Source of the DNA: Neorhizobium alkalisoli
GTDB taxonomy: Bacteria > Pseudomonadota > Alphaproteobacteria > Rhizobiales > Rhizobiaceae
DNA: 64,000 nt
NCBI RefSeq assembly: GCF_002968635.1
Contig: NZ_PVBN01000007.1
Coordinates: forward strand, 235,097-299,096
Reading direction: 5' to 3'
Positions 1 through 8,600 of this stretch are shown piece after piece. Each line of letters starts with the position of its first letter. The first letter of the stretch is position 1. Both the position numbers and the translations under genes were made by a program. The notes beneath the pieces are model-generated. The model searched no databases. It was not told the DNA's origin and saw only the letters and a program-made list of their open reading frames with translations.

Positions 1-483
1 GTGCCCGTGCTGCATCATGGGGACCTGCGCGTCTGGGAATCGCTGGCGATCATTGAATATGTGGCTGAGCTTTTCCCCGAAAAGCGCGTCTGGCCAAAAG
101 CTGCGGCCGACCGGGCGGTAGCGCGGTCGATTTCCGTTGAGATGCTTGCCGGATTCACGGCACTGCGTAACGCCTGCCCGATGAATATCCGGCGGCCAAA
201 GCGTAAAATCGACCTGGCCGAAGGCGTGATGGACGACGTTGCACGGATTTCCGCGATCTGGGGAGAATTGCGGGCGAAGTCCGGCGGGCCGTTTCTGTTC
301 GGCGAGTTCTCCGCAGCGGACGCTATGTTTGCACCCGTCGTCAACCGTCTCGACGTCTATGATCTTGTGACGGATGCGGATACGCTTGCCTATATAGGTG
401 CGATGAAATCCCACCCTGCTTGGCTCAAATGGCAGGAGGCTGCGCTCGCCGAGACGTGGATCGTGCCAGAAGACGAGGCATGA
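1..483 (+). CDS. Glutathione S-transferase family protein, C-terminal part (cut by window edge)
   Basis: The 160 visible residues match the second half of a GST. They begin with the end of the thioredoxin-like domain (a [15 protein letters not shown] stretch containing the ES that contacts glutathione in this fold) and continue into the all-helical C-terminal domain. GSTs are usually 200-230 residues, so about 55 N-terminal residues lie before the window. The GTG at base 1 is an internal valine, not a start. The stop is TGA at 481-483. GSTs conjugate glutathione to electrophiles or reduce disulfides in the cytoplasm; the substrate cannot be told. Confidence 0.85.
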   Translation: MPVLHHGDLRVWESLAIIEYVAELFPEKRVWPKAAADRAVARSISVEMLAGFTALRNACPMNIRRPKRKIDLAEGVMDDVARISAIWGELRAKSGGPFLFGEFSAADAMFAPVVNRLDVYDLVTDADTLAYIGAMKSHPAWLKWQEAALAETWIVPEDEA

Positions 484-631
484 GCCGCCTATTTGCAAAA
501 AATCCCGCCGGGGACTGGTCAAACCCCCGCAGGGCATGTATAAGCCGCCCAAATTTCCGAGATCGAGACATGCCCAATCGGCCTCAGTTCCGGCCGGGGA
601 TCATGTTTTGCACGAAAGTGGAGTAACGAAA

Positions 632-817
632 ATGGCTGTACCGAAGAGAAAAACGAGCCCGTCCAAGCGCGGTATGCGCCGCTCCGCCGACGCGCTCAAG
701 GCTTCGACCTACGTCGAAGACAAGAACTCCGGCGAACTTCGCCGCCCGCACCACATCGACCTGAAGACCGGTATGTACCGTGGTCGCCAGGTTCTGACGC
801 CGAAGGAAAACGCATAA
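632..817 (+). CDS. rpmF: 50S ribosomal protein L32
   Basis: This is a 61-residue protein beginning [14 protein letters not shown], the invariant start of L32. It contains no cysteine, so it is the zinc-independent form. L32 sits near the peptidyl-transferase side of the large ribosomal subunit. The start at 632 is set by the family N-terminus; upstream codons in the same frame are not part of the protein. A strong intrinsic terminator follows about 27 bases after the stop, so the gene is probably monocistronic. Confidence 0.97.
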   Translation: MAVPKRKTSPSKRGMRRSADALKASTYVEDKNSGELRRPHHIDLKTGMYRGRQVLTPKENA

Positions 818-844
818 GCGTTTTATCAGGCATGTTGCATGAGG

Positions 845-868
845 GGCCGGCTTTGCCGGCCTTTTTTG
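845..868 (+). terminator. Rho-independent terminator of rpmF
   Basis: A perfect 7-bp stem GGCCGGC/GCCGGCC with a TTT loop is followed immediately by six T residues. Confidence 0.9.
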
Positions 869-905
869 TTTCAGCGATGTCTTGTTTTGTTTCAGCGATG
901 CCTTG
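865..905 (+). repeat. Short tandem duplication (period 21 bp)
   Basis: TTTGTTTCAGCGATG occurs at 865-879 and again at 886-900, each followed by TCTTG or CCTTG. It overlaps the T tract of the rpmF terminator and looks like a simple replication-slippage duplication. Confidence 0.7.
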
Positions 906-964
906 CGGAAAGCGCGGGCAGCCATCACAGTCCGGCCGACCAATCATTTAGCCTGGAGTCTGCC

Positions 965-1372
965 ATGCTCGCTGCCCTGCCGTTGATGATCATTCCGTTC
1001 GTTCTCTACAATCTTGCGATGTTGGGAACGATGGGCGGGGGCGGAGTGGCCTCACTCGAAAACGTCGTGATCTCGCTGCGGATGCTCTCCGGTGCGGAGT
1101 GGACGATGACGCTGGGCGATGTTCTGATCGTCGTTGCGCTACTTTTTCTTTTCGTGGAAATCCTGAAGGCAAGCCGCAACGGTCGCGGCTCGCTTTTCAA
1201 TCATATGCTTTCGATGCTAACCTTCGTCGGATATCTGACGGAATTCCTATTGGTCAAGGATGCTGCAACGCAGATATTCTTCATCCTGATGATCATCGCA
1301 TTCATTGACGTCATCGGCGGCTTTGCCGTCGCGATCCGTTCGGCCGGGCGGGATGTGTCGATCGGGCTCTGA
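965..1372 (+). CDS. Conserved small integral membrane protein, function unknown
   Basis: This 135-residue protein is almost entirely hydrophobic, with about four predicted membrane segments (roughly residues 4-22, 50-66, 80-95 and 100-122) and short polar loops. A glycine run (GTMGGGGV, about residues 19-26) follows the first segment. ATG at 965 is chosen because the first membrane helix starts there; the open frame upstream is low-complexity sequence next to the terminator. The gene converges on phaR with no spacer: its TGA ends at 1372 and the phaR stop begins at 1373. No specific function is recognised. Confidence 0.7.
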   Translation: MLAALPLMIIPFVLYNLAMLGTMGGGGVASLENVVISLRMLSGAEWTMTLGDVLIVVALLFLFVEILKASRNGRGSLFNHMLSMLTFVGYLTEFLLVKDAATQIFFILMIIAFIDVIGGFAVAIRSAGRDVSIGL

Positions 1373-1948
1373 TCAGAGATTGTCGAGCCGGCTCTGAAGG
1401 TTGCGGAGCTGTTCCTTCAGATCGTCTATATCTTTCGAATCCGTCTTCTTTGCAGCTGTGGCTGGCGGCTGACCCGTGAAAGGGGAGAACATCTGCACCG
1501 CCTGACGGAACATCTCAGTGTTTCGACGCACCTGCTCTTCCATCAACTGAATCGGCGCCTGCAGATTCTTGCTGAGCGGAGTGTCGCCGAAGGCCTTGGT
1601 CATCTGCTCCCGCATCTGCGTTTGCTGCTCTGTGAAAGCCTTCATCGAATGTTCGAGGAAAGTCGGCACGACCATCTGCATCTGGTCGCCGTAATAGGAA
1701 ATCAACTGCCGGAGAAACGAGATCGGCAGCAGGGTATTTCCAGTCTTCGATTCCTGCTCGAAGATGATCTGCGTTAGAACGGAGTGAGTGATGTCCTCGC
1801 CTGTCTTGGCGTCCTGAACCAGGAATTCCTCGCCCTTCTTGACCATTTTCGCCAGGTCCTCCAGCGTCACGTAGGTGCTGGTGCCTGTATTGTAGAGGCG
1901 TCGGTTGGCATATTTCTTGATTATAATTTCGCCCTCGGTCTTCGCCAT
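1373..1948 (-). CDS. phaR: Polyhydroxyalkanoate synthesis repressor PhaR (AniA)
   Basis: The 191-residue protein has the PhaR N-terminal DNA/PHB-binding domain (about residues 8-68, including IKKYANRRLYNT and the TYVTLEDLA segment), a central PHB-accumulation domain rich in Gln/Met, and a C-terminal heptad-like stretch (about 172-191) that could form a coiled coil. In this family PhaR represses phasin and carbon-flow genes and is titrated by nascent polyhydroxybutyrate granules. It is divergent from phaA across a 249-bp spacer, the usual rhizobial arrangement. Confidence 0.95.
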   Translation of the reverse strand: MAKTEGEIIIKKYANRRLYNTGTSTYVTLEDLAKMVKKGEEFLVQDAKTGEDITHSVLTQIIFEQESKTGNTLLPISFLRQLISYYGDQMQMVVPTFLEHSMKAFTEQQTQMREQMTKAFGDTPLSKNLQAPIQLMEEQVRRNTEMFRQAVQMFSPFTGQPPATAAKKTDSKDIDDLKEQLRNLQSRLDNL

Positions 1949-2197
1949 AATTGCCTCCTGCTCCCGTCAATATGGTTTGTTTTTGTCGATGGCATTGCGC
2001 TCCCAAGAGGAATGTAAGCCTAAATGAAGCAGACTGACAATCGATTTGTGCGGCGCGGCGATTGCTTTTTGTTGCGCAGCAAATCCGCGAAATCCCAAGA
2101 CCATTTTGCAAAACGGCTTGCTGCTCTGCCCGGCGTTTGACTCTGCGGCCAAGCTTTGCCAGTCTCGTGAGCAATATCGAATAAGAGGAGACCTCCC

Positions 2198-3379
2198 ATG
2201 GCTAATCCATCCATCGTGATCGCATCGGCTGCCCGCACTGCCGTCGGCTCATTCAACGGTGCCTTCGCCAACGTCCAGGCCCACGAACTCGGCGCGGCGG
2301 CGATCAAAGGCGCGCTCGCCCGCGCCGGTGTCGATGCGTCCGACGTGGACGAGGTCATCCTGGGGCAGGTGCTGCCGGCGGGCGAGGGCCAGAATCCAGC
2401 CCGCCAGGCTGCGATGAAAGCAGGTGTTCCGAAGGAGGCGACTGCTTGGGGGGTGAACCAACTTTGCGGTTCGGGCCTGCGTGCCGTGGCACTCGGAATG
2501 CAACAGATTGCCCTGGGCGACGCCAAGATCATCGTCGCAGGCGGGCAGGAGTCGATGTCCATGGCGCCGCACTGCGCCCACCTGCGCGGCGGCGTGAAGA
2601 TGGGCGACTTCAAGATGGTCGATACGATGATCAAGGACGGGCTGACGGACGCATTCTTCGGCTATCACATGGGGATTACCGCGGAGAATATCGCCCGCCA
2701 GTGGCAGCTCTCCCGCGAAGAACAGGACCAGTTTGCGGTCTCCTCGCAAAACAAGGCGGAAGCTGCCCAAACCGCTGGCCGTTTCAGGGACGAGATCATT
2801 CCCTACGTCATTCAGACGAGAAAAGGCGACGTGACCGTCGATAACGACGAATATATCCGTGCCGGTACGACACTGGATGCCATGACAAAGCTCCGCCCGG
2901 CCTTCGACAAGGAAGGAACGGTCACTGCCGGCAACGCGTCCGGCCTCAACGACGGTGCGGCGGCGGCCGTGCTGATGACGGAAGAAGAAGCCATACGCCG
3001 AGGCATTACGCCCATGGTTCGTATCGCTTCCTGGGCTACCGCCGGGGTCGATCCGCAGATCATGGGCACCGGCCCGATTCCCGCTTCCCGCAAGGCGCTG
3101 GAGAGAGCCGGCTGGTCTGTCAATGATCTCGATCTTGTCGAGGCGAACGAAGCTTTCGCGGCGCAGGCTTGCGCAGTCAACAAGGACCTCGGCTGGGATA
3201 CCTCGATCGTCAACGTCAACGGAGGCGCCATTGCCATCGGTCATCCGATCGGTGCGTCCGGCGCCCGCGTTCTCAACACGCTTCTCTTCGAAATGAAGCG
3301 TCGCGGCGCCAAGAAAGGTCTGGCAACGCTTTGCATCGGCGGCGGCATGGGTGTCGCCATGTGCCTCGAAGCAATGTGA
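2198..3379 (+). CDS. phaA: Acetyl-CoA C-acetyltransferase (beta-ketothiolase)
   Basis: The 393-residue thiolase condenses two acetyl-CoA to acetoacetyl-CoA, the first step of PHB synthesis. The nucleophile is Cys90 in NQLCGSG, and the catalytic His349 ([10 protein letters not shown]) and Cys379 (CIGGGMG) are all present. Length is normal for biosynthetic thiolases. ATG at 2198 is preceded by GAGGAG. phaB follows 111 bp downstream, after a GC-rich hairpin that could attenuate read-through. PHB synthase is not in the window. Confidence 0.96.
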   Translation: MANPSIVIASAARTAVGSFNGAFANVQAHELGAAAIKGALARAGVDASDVDEVILGQVLPAGEGQNPARQAAMKAGVPKEATAWGVNQLCGSGLRAVALGMQQIALGDAKIIVAGGQESMSMAPHCAHLRGGVKMGDFKMVDTMIKDGLTDAFFGYHMGITAENIARQWQLSREEQDQFAVSSQNKAEAAQTAGRFRDEIIPYVIQTRKGDVTVDNDEYIRAGTTLDAMTKLRPAFDKEGTVTAGNASGLNDGAAAAVLMTEEEAIRRGITPMVRIASWATAGVDPQIMGTGPIPASRKALERAGWSVNDLDLVEANEAFAAQACAVNKDLGWDTSIVNVNGGAIAIGHPIGASGARVLNTLLFEMKRRGAKKGLATLCIGGGMGVAMCLEAM

Positions 3380-3390
3380 TCTTAGCCCAC

Positions 3391-3428
3391 AACCCCGCTG
3401 GACGGACGCTGAGAGGCGGGGTTTGTCT
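3391..3428 (+). terminator. Terminator or attenuator hairpin between phaA and phaB
   Basis: AACCCCGC (3391-3398) pairs with GCGGGGTT (3416-3423) around a 17-base loop, followed by a weak T-rich run. It may lower phaB expression relative to phaA or stabilise the phaA mRNA. Confidence 0.55.
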
Positions 3429-3490
3429 TACGAAAATCCGTAAGCATCCGGTTACGCAAAGGACCGCATAACAAAGGGAAGGGAAGTTGC

Positions 3491-4219
3491 ATGAGCAGGG
3501 TTGCATTGGTTTCGGGAGGAACGCGGGGTATCGGGGCGGCGATCTCTATTGCCCTGAAGGCGGCGGGTTATCAGGTGGCGGCCAGCTTTGCCGGGAATGA
3601 AGAGAAGGCAAAAGCTTTCTATGACGAAACGGGGATACCCGTCTTTAAATGGGACGTGTCAAGCTACCAGGCTTGCGTCGAAGGCATCGCCAGGGTCGAA
3701 GCCGAACTCGGGCCGGTCGACATCCTTGTGAACAATGCCGGCATCACGCGGGACGGCATGTTCCACAAGATGACCCCGGAACAGTGGAACGAGGTAATCG
3801 GCACCAATCTCACAGGTCTTTTCAACATGACGCATCCGATCTGGAGCGGGATGCGCGACCGAGGGTTTGGCCGGATCATCAATATTTCTTCCATCAACGG
3901 CCAGAAGGGCCAGATGGGGCAGGTGAATTATTCTGCGGCCAAGGCAGGGGATCTCGGTTTCACCAGGGCGCTTGCGCAGGAGGGAGCGGCGAAGAACATC
4001 ACCGTCAATGCGATCTGCCCCGGATATATCGGCACGGAGATGGTGCGCGCCGTTCCGGAAAAGGTTCTCAACGAACGGATCATTCCGCAGATTCCGGTCG
4101 GTCGCCTTGGCGAACCGGAGGAGATAGCCCGCTGCGTTGTTTTCCTCGCTTCCGACGAAGCAGGTTTCATCACCGGTTCGACGCTTTCGGCGAACGGTGG
4201 CCAGTTCATGGCCGGATAA
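3491..4219 (+). CDS. phaB: Acetoacetyl-CoA reductase
   Basis: The 242-residue short-chain dehydrogenase reduces acetoacetyl-CoA to (R)-3-hydroxybutyryl-CoA with NADPH, the second PHB step. The nucleotide-binding GGTRGIG lies at residues 9-15, the NNAG motif at 81-84, and the catalytic triad Ser134, Tyr147 and Lys151 is intact. GGGAAG precedes ATG 3491. It forms a phaAB pair with the upstream thiolase. A perfect 26-bp palindrome follows the stop. Confidence 0.95.
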   Translation: MSRVALVSGGTRGIGAAISIALKAAGYQVAASFAGNEEKAKAFYDETGIPVFKWDVSSYQACVEGIARVEAELGPVDILVNNAGITRDGMFHKMTPEQWNEVIGTNLTGLFNMTHPIWSGMRDRGFGRIINISSINGQKGQMGQVNYSAAKAGDLGFTRALAQEGAAKNITVNAICPGYIGTEMVRAVPEKVLNERIIPQIPVGRLGEPEEIARCVVFLASDEAGFITGSTLSANGGQFMAG

Positions 4220-4255
4220 TTCCGGCGTTAACCTTTGGCGGCACTTAGGTCGCAT

Positions 4256-4281
4256 AAAGGCAGGCGATATCGCCTGCCTTT
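4256..4281 (+). terminator. Perfect inverted repeat after phaB, probable terminator
   Basis: The 13-base arms AAAGGCAGGCGAT/ATCGCCTGCCTTT are perfectly complementary. The T run is short (TTT), so termination may be modest. Confidence 0.65.
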
Positions 4282-4300
4282 ATGGTTAACATATTGTTAT
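4282..4300 (-). promoter_or_regulatory. CtrA-like box (one mismatch)
   Basis: On the minus strand the sequence reads ATAA-N7-TTAACCAT, one mismatch from TTAA-N7-TTAACCAT, the CtrA recognition sequence in alphaproteobacteria. It lies directly behind the phaB terminator. A second such box is at 5233-5251. Functional binding is inferred only. Confidence 0.4.
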
Positions 4301-4347
4301 CACACTACATATTGCGGTGAACAAACCAGGAAGCAACCGATGTCGCC

Positions 4348-4375
4348 GATTCGTCAGCGATTCGTTCCGGCTTTG
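4348..4375 (+). repeat. Copy A of a 28-bp direct repeat containing paired GANTC sites
   Basis: These 28 bases are identical to 5155-5182. Each copy has the form GATTCGTC-N3-GATTCGTTC, placing two CcrM methylation sites 11 bp apart. A GTGAACAAA motif begins 31 bp upstream of this copy, the same spacing as in copy C (5383 and 5414). Confidence 0.85.
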
Positions 4376-4404
4376 CTCCAAAGGTTAAGCCCGGCATCTT
4401 CCAG

Positions 4405-4427
4405 GCAAAGAAAAACCGGCGTCGGTT
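4405..4427 (-). terminator. Terminator of the glycine-zipper lipoprotein gene
   Basis: On the minus strand AACCG-ACGC-CGGTT is followed by a T-rich tract (TTTCTTTG). It lies 39 bases beyond the lipoprotein stop codon. Confidence 0.65.
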
Positions 4428-4465
4428 GCCCTCCGCCGGTCATCGATATTTCCCGCTCGTGCGGC

Positions 4466-4720
4466 TTAGCGGCAACGGGCCTCGTAGGTGCGGCCGTAAC
4501 GGTCGCGGTAGACGCAATAACCACGGCGCTTTTCGGACTCGCCGATTGCTGCGCCGACGAGGCCGCCCGCGACAGCGCCGACTGCTGCGCCGCCCCAGCT
4601 ATTGGTGACAGCACCGCCGATGACAGCACCGGTACCGGCACCGATTGCCGTGCCCCGTTCGGTGGATGTGCAAGAGGCGAGCGTGCCGATCATGCAGCCT
4701 ACAACCAGAATCTTCTTCAT
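4466..4720 (-). CDS. Small glycine-zipper outer-membrane lipoprotein
   Basis: This 84-residue protein starts with a lipoprotein signal peptide with lipobox LASC (Cys17). Residues about 24-62 carry Gly/Ala repeats (GAGTGAVIGG, GGAAVGAVAGG) typical of glycine-zipper 17-kDa-antigen-like proteins, and a short basic tail contains two cysteines (CVYRDRYGRTYEARC). Such proteins sit in the outer membrane and often respond to envelope stress. It lies 39 bp downstream of the DUF3309 gene on the same strand, so the EcfG promoter at 4960-4984 may drive both. Confidence 0.82.
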   Translation of the reverse strand: MKKILVVGCMIGTLASCTSTERGTAIGAGTGAVIGGAVTNSWGGAAVGAVAGGLVGAAIGESEKRRGYCVYRDRYGRTYEARCR

Positions 4721-4759
4721 GTGATTTCCCTTCCCTTTTAACGCACGGCTACGCCGTTT

Positions 4760-4915
4760 TTAGATCCTGCCCATCAGCAGCAGGATGATGATGATCAGTA
4801 CTACGAGGCCCAATCCGCCGGACGGACCATAGCCCCAACCTCGGCTATAACCCCAATTCGGCAAAGCGCCAATGAGCAGTAAGATGAGGATGATGAGCAA
4901 TATGGTTCCGAGCAT
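4760..4915 (-). CDS. DUF3309-family small membrane protein (51 aa)
   Basis: Reading 4915 to 4760 on the minus strand gives a 51-residue protein starting MLGTILLIILILLLIGALP. A central GYSRGWGYGPSGG loop separates two hydrophobic segments (about residues 3-17 and 36-48), and it ends MGRI. This is the pattern of DUF3309 proteins, short membrane peptides common in stress regulons of alphaproteobacteria; the biochemical role is unknown. A perfect EcfG-type promoter lies 45-69 bp upstream of its ATG. Confidence 0.85.
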   Translation of the reverse strand: MLGTILLIILILLLIGALPNWGYSRGWGYGPSGGLGLVVLIIIILLLMGRI

Positions 4916-4959
4916 GGCATTTTACTCCGCTAGGCAATCCGGTTCGGATGTGGCGAGGA

Positions 4960-4984
4960 AACGTGGCTTCGCGTTTTTTGTTCC
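4960..4984 (-). promoter_or_regulatory. EcfG/RpoE2-type promoter of the DUF3309 gene
   Basis: The minus strand carries GGAAC (4984-4980), a 16-base spacer and CGTT (4963-4960), a perfect match to the general-stress-response sigma factor consensus GGAAC-N16/17-CGTT. It points at the DUF3309 gene and the glycine-zipper lipoprotein. A second GGAAC on the plus strand at 4992-4996 forms an inverted pair with it. Confidence 0.85.
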
Positions 4985-4991
4985 AAGAGCG

Positions 4992-5017
4992 GGAACCGCG
5001 GCCTCTCACGTGTGGTT
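4992..5017 (+). promoter_or_regulatory. Possible divergent EcfG-type promoter (one mismatch)
   Basis: GGAAC (4992-4996), a 17-base spacer and GGTT (5014-5017) give one mismatch to GGAAC-N16/17-CGTT. It would fire into the gene-poor stretch 5018-5631, where only weak small frames are seen. Support is weak without transcript data. Confidence 0.3.
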
Positions 5018-5154
5018 AACGGGTGTTAGGCAGGGTTAACGCGCGGCCCGGAAACTTGTTGTGGCGGTTGGTTGAACTCAGATTTTTAGACCCCGACGCA
5101 TCATGGCACCTACTATATGTTGTGAGAACGAAACGGGAAAAAGGAAAGGTCTCT

Positions 5155-5182
5155 GATTCGTCAGCGATTCGTTCCGGCTTTG
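5155..5182 (+). repeat. Copy B of the 28-bp paired-GANTC repeat
   Basis: Identical to 4348-4375 over 28 bases, and both copies continue into a similar CCAAAGGTTAA or CCGAAGGTTAA tail. Confidence 0.85.
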
Positions 5183-5232
5183 ACCCGAAGGTTAATTCGA
5201 TCAATCCGGTGCGGAGAGCGAACGCTCTACGG

Positions 5233-5251
5233 TTCATCAAAAATTAACCAT
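5233..5251 (+). promoter_or_regulatory. CtrA-like box (one mismatch)
   Basis: TTCA-N7-TTAACCAT on the plus strand is one mismatch from TTAA-N7-TTAACCAT. It sits inside the GANTC cluster, about 380 bp upstream of the helicase start. Confidence 0.4.
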
Positions 5252-5303
5252 ATCAATATGTTGACTCTGACGTCTCTCTGTGGGTTTGGAGGGTTTTGCC
5301 CAG

Positions 5304-5426
5304 ATGCTCACCAAAAGCGGTAAGAATCGAGGGCAGATTCAGGATGTCGTAGGGGCATGCGGACTCACATCAATATATAGCCGTGAACAAAGACTGAATC
5401 CTATTGAGTCTTCGATTCGTCTCTGA
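5304..5426 (+). CDS. Possible 40-residue small ORF (doubtful)
   Basis: ATG at 5304 opens a 40-codon frame (MLTKSGKNRGQ at the N-terminus) ending at TGA 5424-5426. GGAGGG lies about 10 bases upstream, at the edge of useful spacing. The product is basic with no recognised domain and overlaps the GANTC cluster. It may be chance; listed because it is the only frame in this stretch with a plausible ribosome site. Confidence 0.2.
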   Translation: MLTKSGKNRGQIQDVVGACGLTSIYSREQRLNPIESSIRL

Positions 5427-5434
5427 TTCGTTCG
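5414..5434 (+). repeat. Copy C of the paired-GANTC motif (diverged)
   Basis: GATTCGTC-N3-GATTCGTTC, with TCT in place of AGC in the spacer of copies A and B. GTGAACAAA begins 31 bp upstream, as in copy A. Confidence 0.7.
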
Positions 5435-5631
5435 CGTCTGTTCCTTGAGCGGTGAATTCCCGGCAGAAAGCAGGTGATATCGCGCTGAAAATCTCCTGCT
5501 GAACCTGCAAAACCGGATATGGAGGCTTGCCTTTATCTGAACGGATCTCCATGTGTGGCGGGGCCGGCGTTTTCCCTCTGTAGTGACCGGTCCATATATG
5601 TGCGCGGACCTAGGCTTTGAATTTTCAGCCC

Positions 5632-8600
5632 ATGATGACCAGCGGGCGCGGCGTCACCGCCGTACTCGGACCTACCAATACCGGCAAGACGCATTACGCC
5701 ATCGAGCGAATGGTTGCGCATGGTACGGGCGTGATCGGTCTTCCGCTGCGGCTTCTGGCGCGCGAGGTTTATACGCGGCTCGTGGAAAAAGTCGGCGTCT
5801 CCCAGGTGGCGCTGGTGACCGGCGAAGAGAAGATAACTCCGCCGAACGCCCGCTTTTCCGTTTGCACCGTCGAGGCAATGCCGCGCGAGACGAAGGCGTC
5901 GTTCGTCGCAATTGACGAAGTGCAATTGGCCGGCGATCTCGAGCGCGGACATATCTTTACGGATCGGATCCTGCACCTTCGTGGGCGCGACGAGACCCTC
6001 CTGCTCGGTGCCGCGACGATGCGGCCGATTCTCGAAAGGCTTTTGCCGGGCGTGACAATCGTCGAGCGCCCGCGCCTCTCCCAGCTCTTTTACGCGGGCC
6101 AGAAGAAGATTACCCGTCTGCCGCAGCGTTCTGCCATTGTGGCGTTTTCGGCCGACGAGGTCTATGCCATCGCCGAACTCATCCGACGCCAGCGCGGCGG
6201 AGCGGCCGTCGTCCTCGGTGCTCTCAGTCCACGCACCCGGAATGCGCAGGTCGGCCTCTACCAGTCGGGCGATGTCGAATATCTGGTCGCGACGGATGCG
6301 ATCGGCATGGGTCTCAACCTGGACGTCGATCATGTCGCATTTGCTCAGGACCGGAAATTCGACGGGTACCAGTTCCGAAATCTCAACCCTGGAGAGCTTG
6401 GTCAGATCGCCGGCCGCGCAGGGCGACATGTCAGAGACGGAACCTTTGGCGTCACCGGTCAGGTTGCCCCCTTCGACGACGAATTGGTCGAGCGAATCGA
6501 AGGGCACCAATTCGATCAGGTGAAAGTGCTGCAGTGGCGTTCGAAGAACCTAGATTTTTCCTCGCTCAAGGCTTTGCGGGAGAGCCTCGACGCGTCGCCA
6601 ACGGTCGCCGGTCTTACCCGTGCATTGCCCGCGACCGACAGCCAAGCCTTTGATCATCTTTCGAGATATCCGGAGATTCGGGATGCGGCGACGACGCCGG
6701 AGCGGGTCGAGAAACTGTGGGAAGCCTGCGCACTTCCGGATTATCGACGGATTGCGCCGGCGCAGCACGCGGACCTTATTTCGACTCTTTTTTCCGATCT
6801 TGTGCGCTTCGGAACTGTGAACGAAGACTTCATGGCGGAGCAGGTCCGCCGTGCCGACCGGACCGATGGCGAAATCGATACGCTATCGGCACGCATCGCA
6901 CAAATTCGGACCTGGACCTATGTCTCGAACCGCCCCGGTTGGCTTGCCGATCCGACACACTGGCAAGAAAAGACGCGGGAAATCGAGGATAGGTTGTCGG
7001 ACGCACTACATGAAAGGTTGACGAAACGCTTCGTTGATCGCAGGACATCTGTGCTCATGAAGCGCCTGAGAGAGAATGCTATGCTGGAAGCTGAAATCAG
7101 TGTGAATGGTGATGTCTTTGTGGAAGGACATCATGTCGGGCAGTTGGCGGGATTCCGCTTCACACCCGTCGCAGGGGCCGAGGGGCCGGATGCCAAGGCG
7201 GTGCAGGCGGCCGCCCAGAAGGCATTGGCTCTCGAATTCGAGGCACGCGCCGCGAGGCTCTATGCCTCCGGCAACGGCGATCTCGCCGTGGGATCCGACG
7301 GCTTCGTGCGCTGGCTCGGCGAGCCTGTTGCCCGGCTTACCGCGAGCGATCATATCATGCGTCCGCGGGTTATCCTGCTGGCGGACGAGCAGCTTACCGG
7401 CAACGCCCGCGATCATGTCGTTGCCCGCATCGAACGCTTCGTCAATCATCATATCGCTACGATCCTGAAGCCGCTCGATGACCTTTCGCGGGCCGAGGAC
7501 CTGCAGGGTCTTGCGAAGGGGCTGGCTTTCCAGCTGGTTGAAAATCTGGGCGTGCTCTTCCGGCGTGATGTCGCCGAGGAAGTGAAATCGCTGGACCAGG
7601 ACGCGCGCGCTTCGATGCGGCGGTACGGCATCCGGTTCGGCGCCTATCACGTCTTCATGCCGACACTCTTGAAGCCTGCTCCCGCAGAACTGATCACGCT
7701 TCTGTGGGCCTTGAAGAGCGACGGCCTGGACAAGCCTGGTTACGGCGATCTCATCCCCGCACTTGCCGCCGGCCGCACGTCGGTTGTCGCGGATCCGACC
7801 TTCGAACGCATGTTCTACAAACTGGCGGGCTTCCGCTTCCTCGGAAAGCGCGCGGTTCGTATCGATATTCTCGAGCGCCTGGCGGATCTCATCCGTCCGC
7901 TCCTTCAGTGGAAGCCGGGCAGCACACCGCGCCCGGAAGGCGCTTATGACGGCCGTCGGTTCACCACCACGACCGCGATGCTTTCGATTCTCGGTGCCAC
8001 GCCGGACGACATGGAAGAAATCCTCAAGGGATTGGGCTACCGCGCGGACTCCGTAAAGGCGGAAGAGGCACAGGCTTTCCTGGCAGCTCAAGGCGGTGCG
8101 TCTGCCGATAGTGTAGCGCCGGCATCTGCCGAAGTTGCGCAGGAAACTGCGGAGGCCGACGACGCCGACGCTTCCGAAACGGCAGAGGTTGCGGCCGATA
8201 CGCCTGCTGAACCGGTTCAATCCGAAGCTGCACCGGAAGCGACAGAGGAAACGCCCTCGGCAGATGCGGCGGATGCGGCAAAAGCTGTCGAACCCGAGGA
8301 GCCGAAGCCCGTACTTCTGTGGCGTCCCGGCGGCGGTCGGGACAACAACCAGAGGACCGGGCGCCAGCCGCATGGCGACCGTCGCGGTCACGGCGGCGGC
8401 CAACGCCAGCCCGGCGGCGAGGCTGCTCAAGGCGCCCAGGGGCGCCGTGACGATCGTCGGGATGGAGAGCGCCGGGAAGGACGCCCAAGTGGCGACCGCG
8501 ATCATGAACGTCGCGACGGCGGCCGGCCGAACCGCGACAACAACAATCGCCGACCGGACAATAACCGTGGCGATCGGCCGAACCGTGGGGAGCGCCCGGA

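Larger units (their letters stand above)
5018..5631. other. Gene-poor stretch with ten clustered GANTC sites
   Basis: No convincing gene is seen here. GANTC (CcrM methylation) sites occur at 5155, 5166, 5263, 5324, 5336, 5362, 5396, 5406, 5414 and 5425, ten in 275 bp where about one is expected from base composition. The stretch also holds GGTTAACG twice, 20 bp apart (5014 and 5034), a CtrA-like box (5233-5251) and two copies of the paired-GATTC repeat. It is the upstream region of the SUV3-like helicase gene and may be a cell-cycle-controlled regulatory region or encode an untranslated RNA. Confidence 0.7.

Noticed and set aside
4235..4741. Plus-strand 168-codon frame opposite the glycine-zipper lipoprotein
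   Set aside because: It is antisense to a well-supported lipoprotein gene and has biased composition with no ribosome site.
5126..5140. LexA-like GAAC-N7-GAAA
   Set aside because: The alphaproteobacterial SOS box needs GAAC-N7-GAAC; one mismatch and no SOS-type gene is nearby.
5023..5247. 74-codon frames on both strands around copy B of the repeat
   Set aside because: GTG start without ribosome site, contents dominated by the repeat; judged chance.
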